Source of the DNA: Xestospongia bergquistia
Taxonomy: Eukaryota; Porifera; Demospongiae; Haplosclerida; Petrosiidae
Assembly (NCBI GenBank): GCA_963965975.1
Contig: OZ014421.1
Span: 4,763,001 to 4,827,000 of the forward strand
DNA length: 64,000 nt
Reading direction: 5' to 3'
In this document: piece after piece, positions 22,101-32,700 of the stretch
Numbering within the stretch: the first letter of the stretch is position 1
Layout: each line of letters opens with the position of its first letter
Position numbers and translations under genes: made by a program
The notes under the pieces: generated by a model
The model's input: the letters and a program-made list of their open reading frames with translations, nothing else
Databases searched by the model: none
Told to the model about the DNA's origin: nothing

Positions 22101-22979
22101 TGGTGCCAGAAACACACTGTACATTATTCAGTTATTCAAGGTTTGACATCTTTCTTAGTTATTTCGTACTTACAGTTAGCTTGGACAACTTTCCTTCTAC
22201 TCAACCGAGAGTCTCCTCAAGGCATTGGAGGGAAGTCATATGAAGATCTTGTATATTGGGATGGGAGTCTTCAGTATTTTCATGGTAAGCATTTAATATA
22301 TGCCATTCCAGCTATGATGTGTTTGTTAATTGTTGTCATTCCATTGCCTTTGGTACTCACATTTGATTTATTCTTCATCAAACTTGAAAGCTATTTTGCT
22401 TGTAAATTTAAGTTCTTTCGAGACAAGCAACCTTGGACAAAACTACACAATCAACTAAAGCCTTTATTGGACTCTTTTCAAGGTACTTTTAAAGATAAAT
22501 TTCGCTTTTTTTCAGGTGTATTTTTTCTATATCGCATCTTGATATTAGCAACATTAGTTTTAGTTCGAACCACCATTCAATATTATATCTTTCTTGAAGC
22601 TGAGTTGGTTGTTTTACTAACAGTCCAAGCAATACTTCAACCATTTGAAAAGGCCCATCACAACATCATAGCTCTCCTTGTGTTCTGTAACATGTTGCTT
22701 ATCAATGTATTAACTATGAGAATATATGGTGTTATATCTACAAGTGGATATACAGTTGAAGTTTACATTTTACAATGGATCCAATTACTATTAATCTATA
22801 TCCCAATGATTGTAGCTGTAGGATGGTTGGTCTGGAAAATTTGTAAAAGGTGTTTTAAATTTAGTATTGCCACTAGTCCTAATGATGATGAATACGTTGA
22901 TCATGATTTCCCTGAAGAGCTGTTTAATCGTGAAGACATTCAAGTCAAAAATTATGGCAGTGTCCATAACAGTAAATAA
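19173..22979 (+). CDS. Array gene 3: mosaic beta-helix membrane receptor-like protein
   Basis: Intronless, 1,268 codons from the conserved MAGLLLLLAVL start; the codon before REQV is GTG here. Same architecture as gene 1. It is a mosaic: roughly 19363-19981 is nearly identical to gene 2 (one amino-acid change, IIQNTLF to IIKNTLF, over about 205 residues), while from about 19990 to the stop it follows gene 1 (NQYLGSGNNF, FKVLQTPPLS, VNGAVIFYPQLLRDF). An extra serine-arginine (ASRSDLL) is present near residue 46. The tail ends YGSVHNSK. Confidence 0.88.
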   Translation: MAGLLLLLAVLLTVDGKEIHVSSNGSDYDGCGLPNSPCQTLEFIASRSDLLENDTQIVIDTSGVVLSEVAVFHSVSNLKITGQNEKETEIICNCTLEENSAIDSNCGMIFERTNNVELTNLKIIGCSMLYKVSSNLYYESGILIRDCTTLTFNSVTVSQSVGTGMLLMNLAGNIKIINSSFTNNSLPFNRSTTTNNDIIHGGSGIHILVSACDVTANACNRNQSTPANYIIKNTLFMSNTLNLTNLQDSYWSFSYGGGLGILLIWGVKGNKFNVDNTNFTSNKAACGSGFILHCHECYSNTLNINGSHFNENTEAKYSFGGAGAAIGFSYNQYLGSGNNFTVKHSKFTNNRGYYAAGLLVYIAATRDENCTVSNYGWFYNCIWEGNMGSVSPAVEVEPDFQSQHGTQFIMRPLFEDCYFLKNHVVRDYPNSGKYPYTYHKEVGVFLITRVIVHFKGINIFESNSGTALYVTTSSAVFMDGAQTKFQNNTGEKGGAVALVGYSSLRYMDNTQFLFFDNKATFVGGAIYVLNFNQHVFLTSHTCFLEYAHFNISPNVSFFFEGNHANSGLANSIFLTSIDPCRFSCLKYNKNLPSPQDTFRNNSCMGTFYFDNTTSKHIASEGSTFKVLQTPPLSIIPGRQYILPLQVLDDMGQNVTQITVYQSNISVTNISIDPAFNFVANNSIELTGKPGLSGNLTLSATGFRGTSASIPIILSACSPGYIMEKEGNVCVCSASRSKEYTYNGIIGCQEVKGIALVTPGYWVGYITSDVNDNISQYNLYTSDCPSGFCRDNTENTDRHYRLVSEPNKTLLEQTVCAEYRYGTMCGQCRDGYSVYFHSGTHRCGENKLCHLGFIFYVLSELLPITVIFVTIIWLDISLTSGIAYSVIFMVQMIRAMNVSVNGAVIFYPQLLRDFYVVAYNSLNLDIFDIDEMSFCLWKGAATLDVIVMKYVSVVFAILLVFLLIFLLNHCSCGLRVKWCQKHTVHYSVIQGLTSFLVISYLQLAWTTFLLLNRESPQGIGGKSYEDLVYWDGSLQYFHGKHLIYAIPAMMCLLIVVIPLPLVLTFDLFFIKLESYFACKFKFFRDKQPWTKLHNQLKPLLDSFQGTFKDKFRFFSGVFFLYRILILATLVLVRTTIQYYIFLEAELVVLLTVQAILQPFEKAHHNIIALLVFCNMLLINVLTMRIYGVISTSGYTVEVYILQWIQLLLIYIPMIVAVGWLVWKICKRCFKFSIATSPNDDEYVDHDFPEELFNREDIQVKNYGSVHNSK

Positions 22980-23509
22980 GAAACTGCTACTAACTAATTT
23001 ATATGGAGTGTTTTTCACAATTGTATTAAACAGAATAGATTCATTTAATCATTTGTTTGTTGTTATTACTAATTTCTTCTAAAAAAGTCACAAAAAGATT
23101 GTGCACAAAAACATATTGTATTGATGACATATTCACTCCTGATACAATTTTGGGTTATAATGATATTTCTAAGTTCTCCAGGGGAATGTTGGTTTCTCTT
23201 GAGTCCAGTACTGGATGTAACAGTTATATATGTCGTGTGACTCCCATGTAGAGAGTTGAATGGAAGGAACAATGATGGAACTATTATATTTTAGGCCTTT
23301 CTTTTATTTTATAGGAATTAATAATAGAAATAGTCAATTTTGATAAAACCAATTAGGATAAAATTTGTTTATACAGGCAGTACTATGGGAATTACCAATA
23401 CTAAAGTACACTAACGCCTTTTGTGTAATTATTTTGAAAGCTCATCAATGTTTTGATATATCAGGTGATCTTAAGAAACCGATAAGTTATTTTTGTGAGA
23501 GAACAGGTC
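22980..23509. repeat. Spacer between genes 3 and 4 with recurrent module
   Basis: Group-A 3' flank, module at about 23090-23300, then the 5' flank of gene 4. Nothing else is recognised. Confidence 0.6.
23456..23480 (+). promoter_or_regulatory. Group-A conserved upstream element, gene 4
   Basis: ATATCAGGTGATCTTAAG then AAACC, 30 bp before the conserved ATG. Last copy of this element in the array. Confidence 0.5.
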
Positions 23510-26500
23510 ATGGCCGGTCTACTATTCCTATTAGCAGTTCTTCTTACAATAGATGGTAAAGAGATTCATGTATCTTCAAATGGTTCAGATTATGATGGTT
23601 GTGGACTCCCTAACAGTCCTTGTCAAACACTCGAGTTTATTGCCTCTGATCTGTTGACAAATAATACTCAAATTATTATAGATACATCAGGAATTGTGTT
23701 AAGTGACGTGGCTGTATTTCACTCAGTAAGCAATCTGAAGATCTCAGGACAAAACAAGAAACAAGTTGAAATTACTTGCAACTGTACACTTGAAGAACAC
23801 TCTGCTACTGATAGCAATTGTGGTATGACTTTTGAGCGCACTGATAATGTAGAGTTGACAAACTTAATGATAATAGGTTGTAGCATGTTGTATAATGTCT
23901 CTTTTAACTTGTACTATGAAAGTGGACTTCTGATAAAAGATTGTACAACATTGACTTTCAATTCAGTTACAGTCTCACAAAGTGTTGGTACTGGTATGCT
24001 TCTAATGAATTTAGCTGGTAACGTTGAAATAAATAATTCCTCATTCACCAATAATTCTCTTCCTTTCAACAGGAGCACAACTACTAATAATGAGATCATT
24101 CACGGTGGAGGTGGGATTCATATCCTTGTTTCAGCATGTGATGTAACAGCCAAAACTTGTAATCAAAACCAGTCCACACCAGCAAACTATATCATACAGA
24201 ATACACTGTTTACGAGTAACACACTTAATTTGACTAATCTACAAGATAGCTTTTGGCCATTTAGTTATGGAGGAGGGCTTGGAATCTTACTGGTATGGGG
24301 AGTAAAAGGAAATATATTTAAAATTGACAACACTAATTTTACTAGCAACAAGGCTACTTGTGGAAGTGGATTTGTTCTGCATTGTCATCGTGTATGCTAT
24401 AGTAATACACTTAATATTAATGGTAGTCACTTCAATGAGAATACTGAAGCTACATATTCATTTGGTGGTGCTGGGGCAGCCATTGGAATTTCATATAATA
24501 AATATCTTGGATCTGGCAACAACTTCACTGTCAAACACTCTAAATTCACTAATAATAGGGGCTATAATGCAGCTGGACTATTATTATATATTGCCGCCAT
24601 GAGAGATGAAAATTGTGCTGTTTTTAATTATGGTTGGTTCTATAATTGTACATGGGAAGGAAACATGGGTTTTGTAAGCCCAGCAGTTGAAGTGGAACCA
24701 GATTTTCAAAGCCAACATGGGACTCAATTTATAATGAGACCTCTGTTTGAAGACTGTTACTTTTTAAAGAACCATGTTGTTAGACATTATCCTAATTCAG
24801 GCAAGTATCCATACACTTACTATAAAGAAGTAGGGGTCTTCTTAATAACTAAGGTCATTGTCCATTTCAAAGGAATCAATACTTTTGAAAGTAACTCAGG
24901 TACAGCACTATATGTCTCTACATCCTCTGCTGTCTTTATGGAGGGTGCACAGACTAAGTTTCAAAATAACACAGGAGAGAGAGGAGGTGCAGTTGCACTT
25001 GTAGGATACTCTACTTTACGTTATATGGACAATACCCAATTTCTTTTCATTGACAACAAAGCCACTTTTGTAGGAGGAGCCATTTATGTCCTTAATTTCA
25101 ACCAACATGTTTTCCTTACTTCACACACATGTTTCCTGGAATATGCTGATTTCAACATTCCACCAAACGCCAGCTTTTTTTTCGAAGGCAATCGTGCAAA
25201 CTCTGGTCTTGCTAATTCAATATTTCTAACAACTATTGACCCTTGTAGATTTTCATGTCTGAAGTACAACACAAATCTACCATCTCCACAAGATACTTTT
25301 CGTAATGACAGTTGTATGGGAACCTTCTACTTTGATAATGCAACTTTAAAGCATATTGCTTCAGAAGGGTCTATATTCAATCTTCTCCAGATCCCTCCAT
25401 TGAGTATTATTCCTGGTAGACAATATACATTACCTCTTCAAGTATTGGACGATATGGGACAAAATGTCACACCAATCACTGTGTATCAATCTAACATCTC
25501 TGTACCTGGTATTTCAATAGACCCTGCCTTTAATTTTGTTGCTAATAATAGCATTGAATTAACTGGAAAGCCAGGACTCAGTGGAAACTTGTCATTATTT
25601 GTTATTGGATTTCATGGTACATCTGCTAGTATACCAATCATCCTGTCTGCTTGCCCACCAGGATACATTATGGAAAAGGAAGGAAATGTATGTGTATGTT
25701 CAGCCTCTCGTAGTAAAGAATACACATATAATGGAATTATTGGGTGTCAAGAAGTAAAAGGCATAGCATTAGTCACTCCAGGTTACTGGGTGGGCTATAT
25801 TACTTCTGATGTTAATGACAATATTAGTCAATATAACTTGTACACTAGCGACTGTCCTAGTGGCTTCTGTAGAGACAATACTGAGAATACAGACCGGCAC
25901 TATAGACTTGTTTCAGAACCTAACAAAACATTATTGGAGCAAACTGTTTGTGCTGAACATAGACATGGAACTATGTGTAGTCAATGTAGTGACGGATACT
26001 CTGTCTACTTCCATTCCAACACACGTCGATGTGGTGATAACAAACTTTGTGATTTAGGCTTTATATTCTATGTACTCAGTGAACTATTACCCATCACAGT
26101 GATCTTTATAACTATAATATGGCTGGACATCAGTCTCACAAGTGGTACTGCATACAGTGTCATCTTTATGGTACAAATGATCCAGGCTATGATTGTTTCT
26201 GTTAATGGTGCAGTCATCTTTCATCCCAAATTCTTACATGACTTCTACATTGTGGCATACAATGCTTTAAATTTGGATATCTTTGACATTGATGAAATGT
26301 CATTCTGTTTATGGAAAGGTGCTGGAACTCTAGACGTAATTGCTATGAAGTATGTCTCTGTTTTGTTTGCAATTCTACTTGTGTTCTTGCTTATCTTTCT
26401 TCTCAATCATTGTTCTTGTGGGCTGCGAATCAAATGGTGCCAAAAACGCACTGTACATTATTCAGTTATTCAAGGATTGACAGCTTTCTTAGTTATTTCA

Positions 26501-27343
26501 TACTTCCAGTTAGCTCGAGCAACTTTCCTTCTACTCAACCGAGAGTCTCCTCAAGGCATTGGAGGGAAGTCATATGAAAATCTTGTATTTTGGGATGGGA
26601 GTCTTCAGTATTTTCATGGCAAGCATTTAATATATGCCATTCCAGCTATAATGTGTTTGTTAATTGCTGTCATTCCATTGCCTTTGGTACTCACATTTGA
26701 TTCATTCTTCATCAAACTTGAAAGCTATTTTGCTTGTAAATTCAAATTCTTTCGAGACAAGCAACCTTGGACAAAACTACACAATCAACTAAAGCCTTTA
26801 TTGGATTCTTTTCAAGGTACTTTTAAAGATAAATTTCGTTTTTTTTCAGGTGTATTTTTTCTATATCGCATCTTGATATTGGCAACATTAGTTTTAGCTC
26901 GTTCTGCTATTCAATATTATTTCCTTCTTGAAGCTGAGTTGGTTGTTTTACTAACAATTCAAGCAATACTTCAACCATTTGAAAAGGTCCATCACAACAT
27001 CATAGCTCTCCTTGTGTTCTGTAACATGTTGCTCATCAATGCACTAACTATGAGAATATATGGTGTTATATCTACAAGTAGATATACAGTTGAAGTTTAT
27101 GTTTTACAATGGATTCAATTACTGTTGATTTATATCCCAATGATTGTAGCTATAGGATGGTTGTTCAGGAAAATTTATAAGAGGTTTTTTATTAAATCCA
27201 GCATTGCTACTAGTCCTAATGATGATGATGCATACATTCTATATAATGATCGTGATTTCCCTGAAGAGTTGTTTAATCGTGAAGGCACTCGAGACAGTAA
27301 TAATAGAAATGTGCATAACACAGCAGATACCACTGCAAACTAA
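23510..27343 (+). CDS. Array gene 4: hybrid group A/B membrane receptor-like protein
   Basis: Intronless, 1,277 codons from MAGLLFLLAVLL. Same domains as gene 1. Its promoter is group A, but its C-terminal part is group B: ACPPGYIMEK, VNGAVIFHPKFLHDFYIV, ARSAIQYYFLLEAEL and a tail RFFIKSSIATSPNDDDAYIL with FPEELFN, ending in a unique STOP-proximal stretch (NTADTTAN) instead of GSVHNSK. Its 3' flank is also of group B, carrying coiled-coil-gene debris. The linker VPGISIDPAF and GNLSLFVIGFHG is shared with gene 2. It is best read as a recombinant between the two classes. Confidence 0.88.
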   Translation: MAGLLFLLAVLLTIDGKEIHVSSNGSDYDGCGLPNSPCQTLEFIASDLLTNNTQIIIDTSGIVLSDVAVFHSVSNLKISGQNKKQVEITCNCTLEEHSATDSNCGMTFERTDNVELTNLMIIGCSMLYNVSFNLYYESGLLIKDCTTLTFNSVTVSQSVGTGMLLMNLAGNVEINNSSFTNNSLPFNRSTTTNNEIIHGGGGIHILVSACDVTAKTCNQNQSTPANYIIQNTLFTSNTLNLTNLQDSFWPFSYGGGLGILLVWGVKGNIFKIDNTNFTSNKATCGSGFVLHCHRVCYSNTLNINGSHFNENTEATYSFGGAGAAIGISYNKYLGSGNNFTVKHSKFTNNRGYNAAGLLLYIAAMRDENCAVFNYGWFYNCTWEGNMGFVSPAVEVEPDFQSQHGTQFIMRPLFEDCYFLKNHVVRHYPNSGKYPYTYYKEVGVFLITKVIVHFKGINTFESNSGTALYVSTSSAVFMEGAQTKFQNNTGERGGAVALVGYSTLRYMDNTQFLFIDNKATFVGGAIYVLNFNQHVFLTSHTCFLEYADFNIPPNASFFFEGNRANSGLANSIFLTTIDPCRFSCLKYNTNLPSPQDTFRNDSCMGTFYFDNATLKHIASEGSIFNLLQIPPLSIIPGRQYTLPLQVLDDMGQNVTPITVYQSNISVPGISIDPAFNFVANNSIELTGKPGLSGNLSLFVIGFHGTSASIPIILSACPPGYIMEKEGNVCVCSASRSKEYTYNGIIGCQEVKGIALVTPGYWVGYITSDVNDNISQYNLYTSDCPSGFCRDNTENTDRHYRLVSEPNKTLLEQTVCAEHRHGTMCSQCSDGYSVYFHSNTRRCGDNKLCDLGFIFYVLSELLPITVIFITIIWLDISLTSGTAYSVIFMVQMIQAMIVSVNGAVIFHPKFLHDFYIVAYNALNLDIFDIDEMSFCLWKGAGTLDVIAMKYVSVLFAILLVFLLIFLLNHCSCGLRIKWCQKRTVHYSVIQGLTAFLVISYFQLARATFLLLNRESPQGIGGKSYENLVFWDGSLQYFHGKHLIYAIPAIMCLLIAVIPLPLVLTFDSFFIKLESYFACKFKFFRDKQPWTKLHNQLKPLLDSFQGTFKDKFRFFSGVFFLYRILILATLVLARSAIQYYFLLEAELVVLLTIQAILQPFEKVHHNIIALLVFCNMLLINALTMRIYGVISTSRYTVEVYVLQWIQLLLIYIPMIVAIGWLFRKIYKRFFIKSSIATSPNDDDAYILYNDRDFPEELFNREGTRDSNNRNVHNTADTTAN

Positions 27344-27437
27344 TTTGTGTGAAGTGTTTTTAACAACCATATATAAATATTTAATATAGATTAATTGAAT
27401 TGTTTGTTTTATTTTTAGTTATTATTGTTTGAAAACA

Positions 27438-28342
27438 TTATTTCTTCCAACTGGCTGAGCTGCGTAAAACCATTCGCACTTTACTAATTTCTTTAATAAT
27501 ATTATCAAGTTTATGTTCAGCTTCTCTCTAGTACAAAAGATGATATAGTGTGTCTATCAGTTTATCAACATACTCTTATTTGTTTTAATTCTGATGTTAT
27601 CTTCCCTGTTGGAGGAGCTCTTTGTAAAATGGACTCCAACTATAAATATAATATTGTAGGGAAATTGGGATAGTTACTGACCCTCTCCTTTTTTTGTAAT
27701 TGACCTAATTTAACTTCAACTTCTTTGACTTTTCTCAATCTATCCTCAATATTCTAGAATTAAGATATTTCAGTTACTACTACATATAGTAAGATTATCA
27801 TTAGTGAAATAATAGCTTACTTAGTCCACAGTAGTAACTAGTGATGTTCACTAGTCTAGGGCTTACTATTATGGTAGCTATCTTAGGTCACTGTGGTAAC
27901 ATTAGTCTAGAGTTTGCTGACAGTGGTCATATGATAATATATATATACTTGACTTTTTGAATGGCCATCTTTTTTAGAAGATACAGATCCAGATAAAGGT
28001 GATGTGATTGTTCTCCTACATACTGCCTCTAAAGTATCGTCTACTGGTGAAGAGTGTGTCCTTGATCAGTTAGGAGAATGTGTTTGTGGAAATGGAGAAC
28101 CTGTTTCATCATGTTCAACTTTAGAAGTGAGGATAAGAAGATAGGATGTTTTATCTCTTCTTCCAATTGATAAATAGTACTCTATATATAACACAATATA
28201 ATGGAAGTAATAATTCAATTCATTAATTTACCTCTGATATTGATTCTCATTACGTTTGTATTGTCTAAAATGATCTGTAGGTACTCAATTTCTGACTCTG
28301 ACTCCTCCATTTGATTTTTCAAAGATTGTACTTTGCTCTGAG

Positions 28343-28345
<3 letters not shown>
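27438..28345 (-). pseudogene. Coiled-coil gene 3' fragment, copy A
   Basis: Matches the last exons of the coiled-coil gene at 40036-41284. The terminal exon and the IEDRLRKVKE-type coil exon are still readable. The exon equivalent to 40563-40726 has an in-frame TGA, and the roughly 218-nt Ser/Pro-rich exon (40776-40993 in the intact gene) is deleted. Not functional. Confidence 0.75.

Positions 28346-28380
<35 letters not shown>
28341..28380. repeat. (GA)n microsatellite
   Basis: On the minus strand this is a (CT)n tract directly before the acceptor of the coiled-coil exon remnant. Its counterparts are at 35011-35066 and 41287-41324. Confidence 0.85.
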
Positions 28381-29592
28381 TCAATGTAGTACATAATTAC
28401 TGGGAACTATCTGCTTATTGGTAGTCTGCCATGATACACATTGTGTTGGTGATACTTTAGTTTATAGGTTAGATACCTGTCACAGGTTACTTAGTACACC
28501 AAGAGATTTACACACTTTGCCTCTTCATCAACATTGATCACAAAATGTTTCAGAAGTAACTGTCAAGACAAACTCACTTCAACTTACTTTTGAACTACAA
28601 GAAAACTTCTAGAAGCTACCACCATACTAAACAAAGATTGTTACCCTTTGCTCCTCCTGTAACACCCAGAACATTTGCTAAAAAGATGTGGTGTCAGTGG
28701 GAACTCAGTAAGAAAAATAGGCTGGGATGTAAGAGTTTTGGTGTGATTGGGTGAAGTAGAGATCAGTCATAGAAAAAGGAGGTTATGTCAATGGTTGAAG
28801 ACTGTTCAACATATTATAAAAATAAGTGTAGATGTTATTATTTATATTAGCAGAGTTGGTTAGTGTTGGAAGTTAAACATCAAGATAGAACTGATTATTC
28901 TCCTAATTCATATATCTTTTGTTCAGTTTTTGACTTATTTAACTTTGTCACTTACATATTTATATTAAGTTGACAGACTTGTTGTTTTTTGTAAGGAAAA
29001 CAAACGGATTTGTGATTTTTAAAGTTGATAGGTGTGTCATCAATTTATAATAATTCCATATAGAGTAATTTTAAAATTGATAGGTGTGTCATCAATTTAT
29101 AATAATTTCATAGAGTATTTTTAAAGTTGATAGGTGTGTTCATCAATTTATTCATAATAATTTACATATAGAGGTCACCAATGAAGATTTATAAAGAAGG
29201 GGATTTATATAGACACCTTATTACATCAATTTAAAGGGAATAATTCATACTATGGTCTAAATACAATGAGTTTAATATTTCCAAGTTCTCCAATGGAATG
29301 CTGCTGACTCTTGAGTTCAGTACACAAAACAGTTAACTCTTTCATGTGACTCCCATGTAGAGAGTTGAATGGACGAATGATGGGACTTTTGAACTTTAGG
29401 ACTTTATGTTATAAGGAAGCTAATAAAAGGAATGTTCAAAAAATTTAATTTTGATAACAATGCTATTGTTATTGTCACAATTGTAATTTTGCAATTTAAT
29501 AGAACTGACTTGTTACTGAATAAAATTAGGCTGTTCTATTGTAACAAGTGCAATTACTTAATATCACACATATAGTGACAAGTTGACATCTG

Positions 29593-29628
29593 CCCACTCG
29601 TTTAATGTATTTGCATTAAATGAATGGG
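29593..29628 (+). promoter_or_regulatory. Group-B inverted repeat upstream of gene 5
   Basis: Arms CCCACTCGTTTAAT and ATTAAATGAATGGG around a short GTATTTGC spacer (two mismatches). Homologous to the better-preserved repeat before gene 6. Confidence 0.5.
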
Positions 29629-29643
29629 TGTCTGTCAACTAGA

Positions 29644-29651
29644 TATATAAA
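29644..29651 (+). promoter_or_regulatory. TATA-like box, gene 5
   Basis: TATATAAA followed by CTTAAGC, about 115 bp before the conserved ATG. Gene 6 has TTATAAAC and the same CTTAAGC. Confidence 0.45.
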
Positions 29652-29763
29652 CTTAAGCATTGCCTTTTCATCAACTTCTGATGTGATTTGTTGTTATTAT
29701 GCAATCACAGAGTTTATTCATATAAGTAATCATAGAGCGATCACTTCTGTGAGAAAACAGGTC

Positions 29764-32700
29764 ATGGCAGGTCTACTCCTCCTATTAGCAGTTCTTCTTA
29801 CAGTAGATGGTAAAGAGATTCATGTATCTTCAAATGGTTCAGATGATGATGGTTGTGGACTCCCTAATAGTCCTTGTCAAACACTCGAGTTTGTTGCTTC
29901 TGATCTATTGGAAGATGATACTCAAATTATTATCGATACATCAGGAATTGTGTTAAGTGATGTGGCCGTGTTTCACTCAGTAAGCAATCTGAATATCTCA
30001 GGACAAAACAAGACAGATACTGAAATTACTTGCAACTGTACACTTGAAGAACGCTCTGCTATTGATAGCAATTGTGGTATGATTTTTGAGGGCACTGATA
30101 ATGTGGAGTTGACAAACTTAATGATAATAGGTTGTAGCATGTTGTATAATGTCTCTTTTAACTTGTACTATGAGAGTGGGATTCTGATAAGAGATTGTAC
30201 AACATTGACTTTCAATTCAGTTATAGTCTCAGAAAGTGTCGGTACTGGTATGCTTCTAATGAATTTAGCTGGTAACGTTGAAATAATTAATTCCTCATTC
30301 ATCAATAATTCTCTTCCCTTCAACAGGAGCACAACTACTAATAATGAGATCATTCACGGTGGAGGCGGGATTCATATCCTTGTTTCAGCATGTGATGTAA
30401 CAGCCAAAACTTGTAATCGAAACCAGTCCATACCAGCAAACTATACCATACAGAATACACTGTTTATGAGTAACACACTTAATTTGACTAATCTACAAGA
30501 TAGCTTTTGGCCATTTAGTTATGGAGGAGGGCTTGGAATTTTATTGATATGGGGAGTAAAAGGAAATACATTTAACATTGACAACACTAATTTTACTGGT
30601 AACATGGCTACTTGTGGAAGCGGATTTATCTTCCATTGTCATCGTGTATGCTATAGAAATACACTTAATATTAATGGCAGTCATTTCAATGAGAATACTG
30701 AAGCTACCTATTCATTTGGTGGTGCTGGAGCAGCCATGGGAATTGCATACAATAAAGATATTGGATCTGGCAACAATTTTACTGTTAAATATTCTAAATT
30801 CACTAATAATAAGGGCTATTATGCAGCTGGACTACTAGTATATATTGCTGCCACAAGAGATGAAGATTGTACTGTTTCTAATAATGCTTGGTTCTATAAT
30901 TGTACATGGGAAGGAAACATGGGATCTGTAAGCCCAGCAGTTGAAGTGGAACCAGAGTTTCAAAGCCAACACAGGACTCAATTTATAATGAGACCTCTAT
31001 TTGAAGACTGTTACTTTTTAAAGAACCATGTTGTTAGACATTATCCTAATTCAGGCAAGTATCCATACACTTACTATGAAGAAGTAGGGGTCTTCTTAAT
31101 AACTAGGGTCATTGTCCATTTCAAAGGAATCAATATTTTTGAAAGTAACTCAGGTACAGCACTATATGTCTCTACATCCTCTGCTGTCTTTATGGATGGT
31201 GCACAGACTAAGTTTCAAAATAACACAGGAGAGAGAGGAGGTGCAGTTGCACTTGTAGGATACTCTACTTTACGTTATATGGACAATACCCAATTTCTTT
31301 TCATTGACAACAAAGCCACTTTTGTAGGAGGAGCCATTTATGTCCTTAATTTCAACCAACATGTTTTCCTTACTTCACACACATGTTTCCTGGAATATGC
31401 TGATTTCAACATTCCACCAAACGCCAGCTTTTTTTTCAAAGGCAATCATGCAAACTCTGGTCTTGCTAATTCAATATTTCTGACAAGTATTGACCCTTGT
31501 AGATTTTCATGTCTGAAGTACAGCACAAATCTACCATCTCCACAAGATACTTTTCGTAATGACAGTTGTATGGGAACCTTCTACTTTGATAACACAACTT
31601 CAAAGCATATTGCTTCAGAAGGGTCTATATTCAATCTTCTCCAGACCCCTCCATTGAGTATTATTCCTGGTAGACAATATATATTGCCTCTTCAAGTATT
31701 GGACGATATGGGACAAAATGTCATGCAAATCACTGTGTATCAATCTAACATCTCTGTACCTGGTGTCTCAATAGACCCTGCCTTTAATTTTATTGCTAAT
31801 AATAGCATTGAATTAACTGGAAAGCCAGGACTCAGTGGAAACTTGTCATTGTTTGCTAATGGATTTCGTGGCACATCTGCTAGTATACCAATCATCCTGT
31901 CTGCTTGCCCACCAGGATACATTATGGAAAAGGGAGGAAACATATGTGCGTGTTCAGCCTCTAGATCTCGAAGTAAAAAATACACATATAATGGGATTAT
32001 TGGCTGTGACGAAGTAAAAGGCATAGCATTAGTCACTCCAGGTTACTGGGTGGGCTATATTACTTCTAATGATAATATTAGTCAATATAACTTGTACACT
32101 AGCAACTGTCCTTTTGGTTTCTGTAGAGACAATACTGAGAATAAGGGCCAGTACTATAAACTTGTTTCTGAACCTAACAAAACATTATTGGAGCAAACTG
32201 TTTGTGCTGAACACAGACATGGAACTATGTGTGGTCAATGTAGGGATGGATACTCTGTCTACTTCCATTCCGGTACACGTCGATGTGGTGAGAACAAACT
32301 CTGTCATTTAGGCTTTATATTCTATGTACTCAGTGAACTATTACCCATCACAGTGATCTTTGTTACTATAATATGGTTGGACATCAGTCTCACAAGTGGT
32401 ACTGCATACAGTGTCATCTTTATGGTACAAATGATCCAGGCTATGATTGTTTCTGTTCATGGTGCTGTTATCATTCATCCCAAATTCTTAATGGATTTCT
32501 ACGTACTGGCATACAATTCTTTAAATTTGGATATCTTTGACATTGACGAAATGTCATTCTGTTTATGGAAAGGTGCTGGGACTCTAGACTTAGTTGCTAT
32601 GAAGTATGTCTCAGTTGTGTTTGCAATTCTACTTGTGTTCTTGCTTATCTTTCTACTCAATCACTGCTCTTGTAAGTTGCAAATCAAATGGTGTCAGAAA

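Larger units (their letters stand above)
27344..29763. repeat. Spacer between genes 4 and 5
   Basis: Carries degraded minus-strand exons of the coiled-coil gene (27438-28345), a (GA)n tract, a stretch shared with 35070-35830, three local repeats of TTGATAGGTGTGT with TCATCAATTTAT near 29026-29150, a degraded copy of the recurrent module at about 29270-29400, and the group-B promoter of gene 5. The spacer is homologous to 33562-36039, which makes genes 4-5 and 5-6 about 6.2 kb apart. Confidence 0.65.

Noticed and set aside
29620-29763. 48-codon N-terminal extension of array gene 5
   Set aside because: No paralog has it, and it overlaps the inverted repeat and TATA-like box; the conserved ATG at 29764 starts a signal peptide.
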